Below are positions 1 through 10,300 of a stretch of 64,000 nucleotides of DNA, in pieces. The translations under genes were made by a program, and so were the position numbers. Position 1 is the stretch's first letter. Each line of letters opens with the position of its first letter. Below the pieces are notes generated by a model. The model saw nothing but the letters and a program-made list of their open reading frames with translations. It was not told where the DNA came from and ran no database searches. Source of the DNA: Bacilli bacterium PM5-9 (GTDB lineage Bacteria > Bacillota_I > Bacilli_A > JAJDGJ01); contig JARXZD010000003.1 of the NCBI GenBank assembly GCA_029893765.1, positions 32,018 to 96,017 on the forward strand. The letters run 5' to 3'.

Positions 1-657
1 TGCTGAAAAGAATAAATCACCAACTGCTGCCATGAAGCCAAAAATAATAGATACAATAATAACTATTGAAATATTATCAAAGCCACTTGGTAAAAATAAG
101 CTATATAATACCCCTATAATAACAGCTAAAACAACTCCACCGACTAACCCTTCTACTGTTTTATTTGGAGATATTCTTGGAATAAGTTTATGCTTTCCAA
201 AAGCACTTCCTGCAAAAAATGCACCTGTATCACTTGCAGCTGTAACTAAGATTGTAAATATTATTATATAAAATCCATTGTCTAAATTTCTTAAATACAT
301 TGCACTGTTTGAAGCAATAATTATAAATAAACTTACACAAAATAAATAAGTCATATCATTAAAATCAATATTTTTGTCTATTAGCATCAAAATAATAAAA
401 CTTACTATAATTCCAACAACAAAAATTATATTTATTTGAGTAAAATCTTTAATTAAGATTAATGGTAATAATGTTATTACATATAAAAGTATTTTTGTTA
501 AAAGCAAATAGTTTTTTGCTTTTTTAACATCTAATATTTCATGAGTTGCAATTGCAACGATTACTAATGCCATTATTTTAAACATTAATGGACTTAAATA
601 AATTATCGGAATTAAGACTCCTAAAATAGCAAGTGCTGTTATAACTCTAATTTTCAT
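1..657 (-). CDS. cdsA: Phosphatidate cytidylyltransferase, C-terminus cut by window edge
   Basis: Makes CDP-diacylglycerol from CTP and phosphatidic acid at the membrane, feeding phospholipid synthesis. The 219 codons visible give a multi-spanning hydrophobic protein. The family signature follows in the second half: SDTGAFFAG, then FGKHKLIPRISPNKTVEG and a GG pair. The ATG at 657-655 overlaps the uppS stop by 11 bases, so the two genes are translationally coupled; uppS-cdsA is the usual order in Bacillota. The last residues lie beyond position 1. Confidence 0.9.
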   Translation of the reverse strand, partial: MKIRVITALAILGVLIPIIYLSPLMFKIMALVIVAIATHEILDVKKAKNYLLLTKILLYVITLLPLILIKDFTQINIIFVVGIIVSFIILMLIDKNIDFNDMTYLFCVSLFIIIASNSAMYLRNLDNGFYIIIFTILVTAASDTGAFFAGSAFGKHKLIPRISPNKTVEGLVGGVVLAVIIGVLYSLFLPSGFDNISIVIIVSIIFGFMAAVGDLFFSA

Positions 658-1357
658 CTTTAATCCCTCCAAATCTTCGATCTCTTTTATAATAATTATC
701 TAAAGCAATATCTAATTGTTCTTCATCAAAATCTGGCCATAAGACATTAGTAAAATATATTTCACTATAGGCAATTTGCCAAAGTAGAAAATTTGAAATT
801 CTTTGTTCACCACTTGTCCTTATTAATAGATCAACAGGAGTTGCGTTCATTAAGTTTTCTTCAAATAACTCTATATTTATATCATCAATATTAATAGTAT
901 TATTAATAACTTGTTCACTGATTTTTTTAGTTGCTTTAAGAATTTCATCTTGAGCACCATAGTTTAAAGCAAAACATAGAACCATTCCCGTATTATTTTT
1001 TGTTTTATTGATTGAATCCTCAATTGATTTTTTTGCATTTTTAGGAATATTTTCTAAATCGCCTATATAATCTATTCTGATTTGATATTTCATTAAATCA
1101 GATAAATACATATCTAAAAAAACTTTAGGCAACTTAAAAATAAAGTCAACTTCACTTGTTGGCCTTGCCCAGTTTTCTGTTGAAAAGGCAAAAACACTCA
1201 TTCTTTTTATCCCTTTTAATGAAGCGGCAATCGCAATTTCTTTAACTTTTTTTCCACCCTCGTAATGACCTTTTACACGAGGCATATTTCTTTGCTGTGC
1301 CCATCTTCCATTTCCATCTAAAATAATTGCTAAATGGTTAAGTTCTTTCTTTTTCAT
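647..1357 (-). CDS. uppS: Undecaprenyl diphosphate synthase (cis-prenyltransferase)
   Basis: Condenses isopentenyl diphosphates onto farnesyl diphosphate to make the C55 lipid carrier for peptidoglycan and teichoic acid. Signatures seen: HLAIILDGNGRWAQ near the N-terminus (catalytic Asp in DGNGR), SVFAFSTENWARP about residue 70, and LLIRTSGEQRISNFLLWQ followed by SEIYF near residue 190. Length about 236 residues is normal. A GTG at 1366 would add three residues, but AGGTGA lies five bases before the ATG at 1357, so that ATG is preferred. Coupled to cdsA downstream. Confidence 0.95.
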   Translation of the reverse strand: MKKKELNHLAIILDGNGRWAQQRNMPRVKGHYEGGKKVKEIAIAASLKGIKRMSVFAFSTENWARPTSEVDFIFKLPKVFLDMYLSDLMKYQIRIDYIGDLENIPKNAKKSIEDSINKTKNNTGMVLCFALNYGAQDEILKATKKISEQVINNTINIDDINIELFEENLMNATPVDLLIRTSGEQRISNFLLWQIAYSEIYFTNVLWPDFDEEQLDIALDNYYKRDRRFGGIKDEN

Positions 1358-1428
1358 TATTATCACCTATCCAAAATATTATATCATAAATCAGCATAAA
1401 ACACCCATTGTTTATAAATAGAACATAA

Positions 1429-1458
1429 TAAAAAAACACTCTAATTAAAGAATGTTTT
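1429..1458 (-). terminator. Rho-independent terminator after the MATE gene
   Basis: Stem AAACACTCT (1434-1442) with AGAATGTTT (1449-1457), one mismatch, followed on the minus strand by a T run (A run 1430-1436 on the plus strand). It sits just after the MATE stop codon. Confidence 0.7.
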
Positions 1459-1467
1459 TAAAAATGA

Positions 1468-2814
1468 TTACTCACTTTGAATTGTTAAGTTATTTAACCA
1501 TGTTCCTTTTTGATATCGATATCTTGCAACAGCAAGTTTCAATAAATCAGCAAACTGTACTATCAAGTAGTGAAGTGGTAGATAAATACCTAATTTTCCA
1601 ATAAAGAAAGCAAATGGTATTGTAATAAGCCAAACAAAACCTGAATCCATTATAAGAACACTTTTAGTATCGCCACCTGCACGAAGTATAAAGAAATGTC
1701 CTGCATTTAAGTAGTAAAGCCAACTGAAACAAGTTGCTACAACAATAACTAATCTTGACATTTTTAAAGTATCTGGACTTATATCATATAACATTGTCAT
1801 AAAATAAGACATAAACAAAATTGAAACTCCTAAGCTTAATCCAACTCCTGCACATAATCTTAATAATTTTTTAGAATCTTTTTTAGCTTGCTCAAATTCA
1901 CCTTGTCCTAAACTATTTCCAACAATAATTGAAATTGCTACGCTCATTCCACCCATACCAATAAAAATCATATTGGTCATAACAGTTGCTATACTCATAG
2001 CTGCAATATTTTCACTAATTCTATTTGTATATAAAACAATAATCAACTGCATTCCAAACGCCCAAAAAAACTCATTTCCTATTAGTCCATATCCTTTATT
2101 TAAGTAATCTTTTAAAATATATAGTTCAAATTGAAATGTCTTTTTAAGATGAATAACAATTGGACTTTTGATATGTCTTGTAAGATATACTAAAATTACA
2201 AACTCAATAACACGTGCAATTAAAGTTGCTAGAGCAGCACCTGGTACACCTAATGCTGGAAATCCAAAATTACCGTATATTAATAAATAATTAAAAATTA
2301 CATTTGCAATAACACTTACGATTGAAACATACATTGGAGTTTTAACTAAACCAATAAAACGATATGATGATCCAACTGCAATTGAAATAGGATAAATCAA
2401 AAAAGTATACTTTATATATTTAACATAAGATATAGCACTTTCAATTGTAGCACTATCTTTTGCAAAAATACCAAAAACTTTATCTGGTATAAAGTGCATT
2501 AATAAAAAGAAAACAACTCCTACTAAAAACGAGAATAGAATTACTACTCTAAATACCTCAGTTATTTTTTCTTCATTTTTTGCTCCTTTATACTGTGCAA
2601 TAAATATACCACCAGTTGCCGCTAAACCTAGAAGCATCGTTGTAAAAATAAAGAAAACTTGATTTGAAATTGATACACCTGCAATTGCAACTTCTTGCAA
2701 ACGTCCAACCATTAAATTATCGACCATTTGTGAAAGGTTTGTAACAAGTTGTTGAATTACGTTTGGTAGTGCAAGCATTAGTGCTGTAAAATAAAAAGAT
2801 TTTTTTATATTCAT
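1468..2814 (-). CDS. MATE-family multidrug/cation antiporter
   Basis: Integral membrane protein of 448 residues with about twelve hydrophobic segments. Typical MATE features: an N-terminal segment with LPNVIQQLVTNLSQMVDNLMVGRL and, early on, a GxAGVSISNQ-like motif; a second-half repeat begins near residue 240. The family exports drugs or metabolites using sodium or proton gradients; the substrate here cannot be told. Monocistronic: its own terminator lies downstream and the glycolytic operon ends about 110 bases upstream. The ATG at 2814 is preceded by an AGGAGC-type ribosome binding site. Confidence 0.88.
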   Translation of the reverse strand: MNIKKSFYFTALMLALPNVIQQLVTNLSQMVDNLMVGRLQEVAIAGVSISNQVFFIFTTMLLGLAATGGIFIAQYKGAKNEEKITEVFRVVILFSFLVGVVFFLLMHFIPDKVFGIFAKDSATIESAISYVKYIKYTFLIYPISIAVGSSYRFIGLVKTPMYVSIVSVIANVIFNYLLIYGNFGFPALGVPGAALATLIARVIEFVILVYLTRHIKSPIVIHLKKTFQFELYILKDYLNKGYGLIGNEFFWAFGMQLIIVLYTNRISENIAAMSIATVMTNMIFIGMGGMSVAISIIVGNSLGQGEFEQAKKDSKKLLRLCAGVGLSLGVSILFMSYFMTMLYDISPDTLKMSRLVIVVATCFSWLYYLNAGHFFILRAGGDTKSVLIMDSGFVWLITIPFAFFIGKLGIYLPLHYLIVQFADLLKLAVARYRYQKGTWLNNLTIQSE

Positions 2815-2885
2815 TTTTTATGCTCCTTTCGTTAGTGTAAACCATTATATTATATCACACGCAAAAGAGATTGTGCTAGCATAAT

Positions 2886-2920
2886 ACAAAAAAAGAATTG
2901 CTTACAAATAAACAATTCTT
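2886..2920 (-). terminator. Terminator of the glycolytic operon
   Basis: Stem AAGAATTG (2893-2900) and CAATTCTT (2913-2920), perfect, with a T run on the minus strand (A run 2888-2894 on plus). It ends the gapA-eno operon directly after the eno stop. Confidence 0.85.
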
Positions 2921-2927
2921 CTTCCAC

Positions 2928-4241
<1,314 letters not shown>

Positions 4242-4253
4242 TTAGTTTTTAAC

Positions 4254-5780
4254 TTATTTTATTAACGATTTACCAGTCATTTCTACTGGTTTTTTTATTT
4301 CTAGCAAATCTAATATTGTTGGTGCTATATCACATAATTTGCCATCATTTAATTCAACATTATTTTTTGTCATTATAAACGAAACATCATTTAAAGAATG
4401 TGCCGTTAAAATATTATTATCTTCATCCAACATTTCTTCACAGTTTCCATGATCAGCAGTAATCAATAGCACACCACCTAAATCACTAACCTTTTGATAT
4501 ATCTCACTTAAACAACTATCAACTGTTTCAACAGCTTTAATTGCAGCAGCAATATTACCAGTATGACCAACCATATCCCCATTAGCAAAATTTAAAACAA
4601 CAACATCTAAATAATTTTTATCTAATTCTTCTAATAAAGCTTTATTTATTTCATAAGCACTCATTTCTGGCTTTAAATCGTATGTAGCAACTTTAGGACT
4701 ATCTATCAAAATTCTTTTACAGCCCTTTAGTTCAGGATTATTAATACCATCATATTTTACTTGACCATCAAAGAAAAATGTAACATGAGCATACTTTTCT
4801 GTTTCAGCAATTCTTAATTGTTTAAAATCATTATCAGCTAAATAAACACCTAAAACATTTTTTAATTCAGGGTGTTCAAAGGCAATTAATCCTAAAACAG
4901 ACTTATCATATTTCATCATTGAAACAAAACACAAATCTTTTGGTTGTTTTTCAAAAACTTTTTGATAATTTGGATTTGTTAAAATACTAGCTAATTGAAT
5001 AGCTCGATCAGGTCTAAAATTAAAAAATATAACAGAGTCTTCATTTTTGATTGAAGCATTAACTTCACTATTATATGCAGGTAAAATAAATTCATCATAT
5101 ACATCATCATCGTACGATTTTTGAATATAATCAAGAGCATTATCAAATGATAATCCTTCATTTAAAACTAATGATTGATAAGTTTTATAATTTCTTTCAA
5201 AACGACAGTCCCTATCCATTGCATAATATCTTCCTGAAATACTTGCTAGTTTACCACAATTTATTTCACTCATATAATCAAGAATCTCTTTGACGAAAAG
5301 CTTTCCAGTATCTCTTAACGTATCACGACCATCTAAAAAGGCGTGAACATAAACATTGGTTAAATTGTTTTCTTTTGCTAAAGAAAGTAAAGCTTTTAAA
5401 TGATCAATATGTGAGTGAACTCCACCATCAGACAACAAGCCCATTAAATGTAAACTTTTATTGTTTTCTTTTGCGTTATTAATTGCTTTTAAAAATGCTT
5501 TGTTTTGATAAAAACTTTTATCTTCAATAGCTTTATTGATTAAAGTTAATGATTGATATACTACTCTACCAGCACCCATATTTAGATGACCAACTTCACT
5601 ATTACCCATTTGTCCATCAGGTAAACCTACTGCCATACCACCAGTTTTTAATTCAGAATGAGGATACGTGGCTTTTAGGTAATCTAAGGTTGGTGTTTTA
5701 GCAACAAAACAAGCATTATTATCACTCTCTATTCCATTTCCAATGCCATCAAGGATACATAATACTATTGGTTTTTTCAT
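4254..5780 (-). CDS. gpmI: 2,3-bisphosphoglycerate-independent phosphoglycerate mutase
   Basis: Manganese-dependent mutase converting 3- to 2-phosphoglycerate. 508 residues, typical. Motifs: LCILDGIG at the N-terminus (metal Asp), GNSEVGHLNMGAGR about residue 60 (phosphoserine nucleophile), HAFLDGRDT about 145, SGRYYAMDRD about 182, and ITADHGNCEEM about 440 (metal ligands). Lies between tpiA (11-base gap) and eno in the operon. Confidence 0.97.
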   Translation of the reverse strand: MKKPIVLCILDGIGNGIESDNNACFVAKTPTLDYLKATYPHSELKTGGMAVGLPDGQMGNSEVGHLNMGAGRVVYQSLTLINKAIEDKSFYQNKAFLKAINNAKENNKSLHLMGLLSDGGVHSHIDHLKALLSLAKENNLTNVYVHAFLDGRDTLRDTGKLFVKEILDYMSEINCGKLASISGRYYAMDRDCRFERNYKTYQSLVLNEGLSFDNALDYIQKSYDDDVYDEFILPAYNSEVNASIKNEDSVIFFNFRPDRAIQLASILTNPNYQKVFEKQPKDLCFVSMMKYDKSVLGLIAFEHPELKNVLGVYLADNDFKQLRIAETEKYAHVTFFFDGQVKYDGINNPELKGCKRILIDSPKVATYDLKPEMSAYEINKALLEELDKNYLDVVVLNFANGDMVGHTGNIAAAIKAVETVDSCLSEIYQKVSDLGGVLLITADHGNCEEMLDEDNNILTAHSLNDVSFIMTKNNVELNDGKLCDIAPTILDLLEIKKPVEMTGKSLIK

Positions 5781-5791
5781 TATATTGCTCC

Positions 5792-6517
5792 TTAATATGT
5801 AATTAATTTTTCAAATGAATCAATCTTTAAACTTGCTCCACCTACTAAAGCACCATCAATATCCAAACAACTCATTAATTCTTTAATATTTTCTGGATTA
5901 ACACTTCCACCATATTGAATTCTTACTTCATTAGCTTCTTTTTCACTATACATACTAGAAATTTGCGTTCTAATAAGTTTACAAACATCTTGAGCTATTT
6001 GAGAAGTCGCTGACTTACCAGTTCCAATTGCCCAAACTGGTTCATAAGCAATTACGCATTTTGTAATATCTAAATCTTTAGCTGCAATAGAAATTTGTTT
6101 TTCAATTACTTCTCTTGTTTGATTTTTTTCATATTGTTCTAATGTTTCACCAACACAAATTACTGGCATAATATTTTTATCAAGTAATAACTTAGCTTTT
6201 TTATTAACTGCTTCATCACTTTCATTATAATACTGTCTTCTTTCAGAATGACCTATTATGCAAAAATCAATTTTAGCTTCTTCAAGTAATTCTGCACTTA
6301 ACTCTCCTGTATAGGCACCACTAAGATTATCATTAACATTTTGAGCTCCTATTAAAACATAATCACTATGTTTTTTCATATCAATTAATGAAATACTTTG
6401 ACAAGCAATTCCTACTTCAATATCAGCATTTACTTTTTCTAATTCTTTAAGAAAATCAACACCACCATTAATACTCATGTTCATTTTCCAATTTCCTATA
6501 ATTATCGGTTTTCTCAT
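5792..6517 (-). CDS. tpiA: Triosephosphate isomerase
   Basis: Interconverts dihydroxyacetone phosphate and glyceraldehyde 3-phosphate. 241 residues, slightly short of the usual 250. GNWKMN at the start (catalytic Lys), IIGHSERR about residue 89 (catalytic His), AYEPVWAIGTGKSA about 157 (catalytic Glu and loop 6), QYGGSVNP and DGALVGGASL for phosphate binding. Two bases separate its ATG from the pgk stop, so it is co-transcribed and probably coupled. Confidence 0.97.
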   Translation of the reverse strand: MRKPIIIGNWKMNMSINGGVDFLKELEKVNADIEVGIACQSISLIDMKKHSDYVLIGAQNVNDNLSGAYTGELSAELLEEAKIDFCIIGHSERRQYYNESDEAVNKKAKLLLDKNIMPVICVGETLEQYEKNQTREVIEKQISIAAKDLDITKCVIAYEPVWAIGTGKSATSQIAQDVCKLIRTQISSMYSEKEANEVRIQYGGSVNPENIKELMSCLDIDGALVGGASLKIDSFEKLITY

Positions 6518-6519
6518 TA

Positions 6520-7701
6520 TTACACCTCTTTGTTTGCGATTGCTTCTATTCCAGGTAATTTTTTACCTTCCATAAACTCTAGTGATGCTCCTCCACCAGT
6601 TGAAATATGGCTAAATTTATCTGCAAAACCTAAACTAATTGCTGCTGCAGCACTATCACCACCACCAATAATTGTTGTTGCATCTAAACTTGCTAATGTT
6701 TTACATATTTCAATTGTTCCTTGAGCAAAGTTACTCATTTCAAAAACACCCATTGGACCATTCCAAATAACTGTTTTAGCATCTTTTAAAACATCTTTAT
6801 ATAATTCAATAGTTTTTGGTCCAATATCTAGTCCCATCATATCTTTTTCAATTTCTTCATTTTCACATACTTTAATTATTGCATCATTACTAAATTCTGA
6901 TGCACATACTGAATCAATAGGAAGAATTAATTTCTCTTTTCCTTTTTCAAGGTATGATTTAGCAAGCTCTATTTTATCTTCTTCAACTAAACTATTTCCA
7001 GTTTCATATCCCATAGCCTTAATAAAAGTATATGACATTCCTCCACCAATAATTACTTTATCAGCTATTTTTAATAAATTATCAATTACATTTATTTTAT
7101 CACTTACTTTTGCTCCACCAAGTATTGCAACAAGTGGTCTTTTTGGATTAGCTAATGCTCCACCAATAAAATCTAATTCTTTTTCAATTAAAAAGCCAAC
7201 TGCGCTATCTTCAACGTATTTAGCAACACCAGCAGTAGATGCATGAGCACGATGTACTGTTCCAAAAGCATCACTAACAAACAAATCTACTAAATTAGCC
7301 CAATACCTTGCTAATTCATCATCATTTTTTGTTTCCCCAGCTTCAAATCGTGTATTTTCAAACAATAACACATCTCCATTATTTAATTGTTGAATTTCAT
7401 TCTCTAATTCTTTACCTCTTGTTTCTGGTACAAACTTAACTTCTTTATTTAATAATTCACTTAATCTTTTAGCTACTATTTTTAAACTTTTTGTCTTTTT
7501 ATCTTCTTCACTTTTGATTTTACCTAAATGAGAACATAATACTACTTTAGCATTATGTTCTATTAAATAATTTATTGTTGGTAAAGCTTGGACAATTCGA
7601 TTATCATCACTTATTTCATTGTCTTTAATTGGTACATTGAAATCACAACGAACCAAAACTTTTTTACCATTAAAGTTAATATCTCTTATTGTCTTTTTCA
7701 T
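6520..7701 (-). CDS. pgk: Phosphoglycerate kinase
   Basis: Transfers phosphate from 1,3-bisphosphoglycerate to ADP. 393 residues. Motifs: [11 protein letters not shown] about residue 16 (substrate-binding Arg/Asp/Asn), [17 protein letters not shown] about 193, [16 protein letters not shown] about 315 and GGGDSAAA about 348 (nucleotide site). Starts two bases after the gapA stop. Confidence 0.98.
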   Translation of the reverse strand: MKKTIRDINFNGKKVLVRCDFNVPIKDNEISDDNRIVQALPTINYLIEHNAKVVLCSHLGKIKSEEDKKTKSLKIVAKRLSELLNKEVKFVPETRGKELENEIQQLNNGDVLLFENTRFEAGETKNDDELARYWANLVDLFVSDAFGTVHRAHASTAGVAKYVEDSAVGFLIEKELDFIGGALANPKRPLVAILGGAKVSDKINVIDNLLKIADKVIIGGGMSYTFIKAMGYETGNSLVEEDKIELAKSYLEKGKEKLILPIDSVCASEFSNDAIIKVCENEEIEKDMMGLDIGPKTIELYKDVLKDAKTVIWNGPMGVFEMSNFAQGTIEICKTLASLDATTIIGGGDSAAAAISLGFADKFSHISTGGGASLEFMEGKKLPGIEAIANKEV

Positions 7702-7703
7702 AA

Positions 7704-8711
7704 TTAAAATTTCGTTCCAAAATATTTTATTGTTCTAACCATTTGCGAAGTATAAGACATCTCATTATCATACCAAGAAACAGCTTTAATCATTGACTTA
7801 CCATCTAAATCAACAACTTTTGTTTGTGTAGCATCAAATAATGATCCATAGTCCATACCAATAATATCAGAAGATACTAATAATTCTTCAGTATATCCAA
7901 ATGATTCGTTTGCTGCTGCTTTCATTGCTGCATTTACTTCATCAACATTTGTTTTCTTATTAACTACTACAACTAATTCAGTTAATGAACCTGTAATAAC
8001 TGGAACACGTTGTGCTGAACCATCTAATTTACCTACTAAGTTTGGTAAAACTAATCCAATTGCTTTAGCTGCTCCTGTTGAATTTGGAACAATGTTTGCT
8101 GCTGCAGCTCTTGCTCTTCTTAAATCTCCTTTTGCATGTGGAGCATCTAATGTGTTTTGATCATTTGTATAAGCATGAATTGTTGTCATAAATCCTTTAT
8201 CAATTCCAAAAACGTTATCTAAAACTTGTGCCATTGGTGCTAAACAGTTAGTTGTGCAACTTGCACCTGAAATAATTGTTTCACTTCCATCTAAGATATC
8301 GTGATTTACATTATATACTACAGTTTTTAAATCACCTGTTGCTGGAGCTGAAATCACAACTTTTCTTGCACCTGCATCAATATGTGCTTGTGCTTTTTCT
8401 GCACTTGTAAAGAATCCTGTACATTCTAAAACAACATCAACACCTAATTCTTTCCAAGGTAAATCTTTTGGATCTCTTTGTGCATAAATTTTTAATTCTT
8501 TTCCATCAACAATAATTGTATCTTCTTTAGCACTAATACTGTCTGCTTTGTATCTTCCTTGTGCTGAATCATATTTTAATAGGTGTGCTAATGTTTTTGC
8601 ATCAGTTAAATCATTGATTGCAACAATATCAAAATCGTTATCATCAAACATCTTTCTGAATGCTAAACGTCCTATTCTCCCAAAACCATTAATTGCTACT
8701 TTAATCGCCAT
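7704..8711 (-). CDS. gapA: Glyceraldehyde-3-phosphate dehydrogenase, NAD-type
   Basis: Oxidises glyceraldehyde 3-phosphate with NAD and phosphate. 335 residues. [14 protein letters not shown] (Rossmann loop) at the N-terminus, [15 protein letters not shown] about residue 150 with the catalytic Cys, conserved WYDNEMSYT near the C-terminus. First gene of the glycolytic operon; GGAGG is seven bases before the ATG. The 5' region holds a promoter candidate, a perfect palindrome and a cre-like site. Confidence 0.98.
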   Translation of the reverse strand: MAIKVAINGFGRIGRLAFRKMFDDNDFDIVAINDLTDAKTLAHLLKYDSAQGRYKADSISAKEDTIIVDGKELKIYAQRDPKDLPWKELGVDVVLECTGFFTSAEKAQAHIDAGARKVVISAPATGDLKTVVYNVNHDILDGSETIISGASCTTNCLAPMAQVLDNVFGIDKGFMTTIHAYTNDQNTLDAPHAKGDLRRARAAAANIVPNSTGAAKAIGLVLPNLVGKLDGSAQRVPVITGSLTELVVVVNKKTNVDEVNAAMKAAANESFGYTEELLVSSDIIGMDYGSLFDATQTKVVDLDGKSMIKAVSWYDNEMSYTSQMVRTIKYFGTKF

Positions 8712-8743
8712 TTTATTATATCCTCCTGAAATTTTAATTATTC

Positions 8744-8764
8744 ATTACACGGTAATTGTGTAAT
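8744..8764. promoter_or_regulatory. Operator-like palindrome in the gapA leader
   Basis: Perfect inverted repeat ATTACAC (8744-8750), 7-base spacer, GTGTAAT (8758-8764), 33 bases upstream of the gapA ATG and just downstream of the inferred transcription start. The position fits a repressor operator (a CggR/GapR-like role would be the analogue in Bacilli) or a leader hairpin. No regulator gene is adjacent, so the binder is unknown. Confidence 0.5.
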
Positions 8765-8781
8765 CTTTTACATACTCTTTT

Positions 8782-8810
8782 ATTTTAACAAAAAAAACGC
8801 TAGCTTTCCA
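8782..8810 (-). promoter_or_regulatory. Candidate promoter of the gapA-eno operon
   Basis: On the minus strand, TGGAAA (8810-8805), 17-base spacer, TAAAAT (8787-8782). The -35 matches the sigma-A consensus at 4 of 6 positions and the -10 at 5 of 6. Start would be about 8775, placing the 8744-8764 palindrome at roughly +11 to +31. Confidence 0.45.
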
Positions 8811-8837
8811 CTATTTAATAAAAAAAGACACAGAAAA

Positions 8838-8851
8838 TGTAAGCGCTTTTA
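8838..8851. promoter_or_regulatory. cre-like catabolite-responsive element
   Basis: TGTAAGCGCTTTTA matches the CcpA cre palindrome TGAAAGCGCTTTCA at 12 of 14 positions. It lies about 65-75 bases upstream of the inferred gapA start, where cre sites in Bacilli tend to activate. Use by CcpA is inferred; ccpA is not in this window. Confidence 0.5.
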
Positions 8852-9003
8852 TTTATGATGTGCTATATGGTAAACAAGATAGTAATGTTGATAAGCTAAT
8901 CAAAATAAATATATACACTAAATAATGTATTTATAGCTAATTATTTTATATTTAATAAACGATATTATATTCTAAAAATAAAATTATATAATAAAGACCA
9001 CTA

Positions 9004-9153
9004 AAAAAAGCTCCCGTGGAGCTTTACATACATGAAAGTTATCACTAACTAAGTAAATAATAAGTATGTCCCGCTTAAATCGGTATGTTTCATGTATGAC
9101 CTTAAAAACCTTGAATATGTCCCGTTCAAGTCGGTGTGTAAGGATTTTTATAC
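9004..9153 (-). ncRNA. Unidentified structured small RNA with two identical-loop hairpins
   Basis: A free-standing transcription unit of about 150 nt on the minus strand. Promoter at 9160-9188; terminator stem AAAGCTCC/GGAGCTTT (9008-9015 with 9019-9026) followed by seven U. Inside are two copies of a module: CCGA, then a hairpin with the same nine-base loop CGGGACATA. Stems are CTTGAA/TTCAAG (9110-9130) and a weaker TAAG/CTTA (9061-9077). An 11-bp pairing joins 9088-9098 with 9028-9038. No convincing ORF with a ribosome binding site lies in it. I do not recognise it as 6S RNA, SRP RNA or a known riboswitch. Confidence 0.6.
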
Positions 9154-9159
9154 AATCTC

Positions 9160-9188
9160 ATTTTATTATATTTTTATATTTCAGTCAA
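9160..9188 (-). promoter_or_regulatory. Promoter of the small RNA
   Basis: TTGACT (9188-9183), exactly 17 bases, TAAAAT (9165-9160) on the minus strand, a near-consensus sigma-A promoter. It starts transcription about 9153, past the end of the acyltransferase gene, toward the hairpins and terminator at 9004-9026. Confidence 0.65.
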
Positions 9189-9239
9189 GTAAATGACATT
9201 TTACTAACACAATCTTTCTCACATTTTTTCACCTTAACA

Positions 9240-10250
9240 TTACTTTTTATTAATTTTTTTCCTTATCCATTGTTCAAAATAATAAAATAGTAATCCACCA
9301 ATCAAGCAAATAATAATGCAAATAATAAGTGACGGATAAAAATTGAATTTTTTTATAAGGCCATCCACATTATATTTGATATCTGTTAGTGGACCATAAA
9401 ACAACATTTGAAATAGAAAAATATGATAAGATGCTTTTCCTAATAATGAAAAAAAGTTAAAGAAAAAATTGTTAAATTTTTTTTCAAATCTAATATATCC
9501 TTTATATAATATAAATACTATTCCGTATGCATATAATGCCACAGGAAAGGAAGAAGCATTTGACCAATTAAAATATATCTTTGGTGTATACCCTAAATAA
9601 TTATATCCTAAAATAAAAATAAAACCAATTAAAATAAATATTAATGATATTTTTATATTTTCATTATTTTTTATACTTCGATTAAGTCTAATTCCCAATA
9701 AAATAAAAATAATGTACCTTAATGACAACATGCGATAAGCATCGCTAGATAATGGAGCTATATATATATTATAAATAATATCTAACACTATTATTGCAGC
9801 AAAAGTTATTTTACTATTTTTCTTAAAAAGAAAATAAATAATGGGTGCCATAAAAACTATTTGAATAGAAACAAATGTATAGTACGATCCCGGACCCCAA
9901 CCTCCTTTATTTATAATATTTATAACCTCAAATTGCCTATCTATATAGATAAATATTATTATTTCGATAATTATTATAAATAAATAAGGAAATAGTAACC
10001 TGCCTATTCTCTTATTTAAATTTAGTTTTTTATAAAAATCTCTTATTTTATATGATTTTACTTTTTCAAAAGTATCATAGAAAAAATAACCTGTAATCAT
10101 CATATAAAAAGGAACAGCAGTATCAATATAAAAAGGGAACAAATGTTGCAATCTTTGTTCACGAGTAAATACAAAATGAGTTATTATTATAAAAATTGCA
10201 CTTATTCCCTTTATAATATCAAAAATTTCAATTCTTTTATTATTTCTCAT
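9240..10250 (-). CDS. Acyltransferase-3 family membrane protein
   Basis: 336 residues, about ten hydrophobic segments, with the AT3 start pattern IEIFDIIKGISAIFIIITHF (family motif around a catalytic His) and an N-terminal RNNKR. AT3 proteins O-acylate surface sugars or lipid-linked glycans from the membrane. The pattern deviates from the usual LDGLRG, so the acceptor is unknown. Monocistronic; it starts about 50 bases after the ddl stop on the same strand. No clear terminator separates the two, so partial read-through from ddl is possible. Confidence 0.8.
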   Translation of the reverse strand: MRNNKRIEIFDIIKGISAIFIIITHFVFTREQRLQHLFPFYIDTAVPFYMMITGYFFYDTFEKVKSYKIRDFYKKLNLNKRIGRLLFPYLFIIIIEIIIFIYIDRQFEVINIINKGGWGPGSYYTFVSIQIVFMAPIIYFLFKKNSKITFAAIIVLDIIYNIYIAPLSSDAYRMLSLRYIIFILLGIRLNRSIKNNENIKISLIFILIGFIFILGYNYLGYTPKIYFNWSNASSFPVALYAYGIVFILYKGYIRFEKKFNNFFFNFFSLLGKASYHIFLFQMLFYGPLTDIKYNVDGLIKKFNFYPSLIICIIICLIGGLLFYYFEQWIRKKINKK

Positions 10251-10300
10251 AAATTATATAATAGGATATTAAATTATATCTTATATCTCCTTTCAATTTT

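Noticed and set aside
6530..6724. Open frames on the plus strand opposite glycolytic genes
   Set aside because: They lie inside strongly conserved pgk/gapA coding sequence, lack ribosome binding sites and have no family-like pattern.
9004..9153. 6S RNA, tracrRNA or mini-ykkC riboswitch
   Set aside because: No large central bubble helix, no cas genes, and the loops are CGGGACATA rather than ACGR tetraloops.
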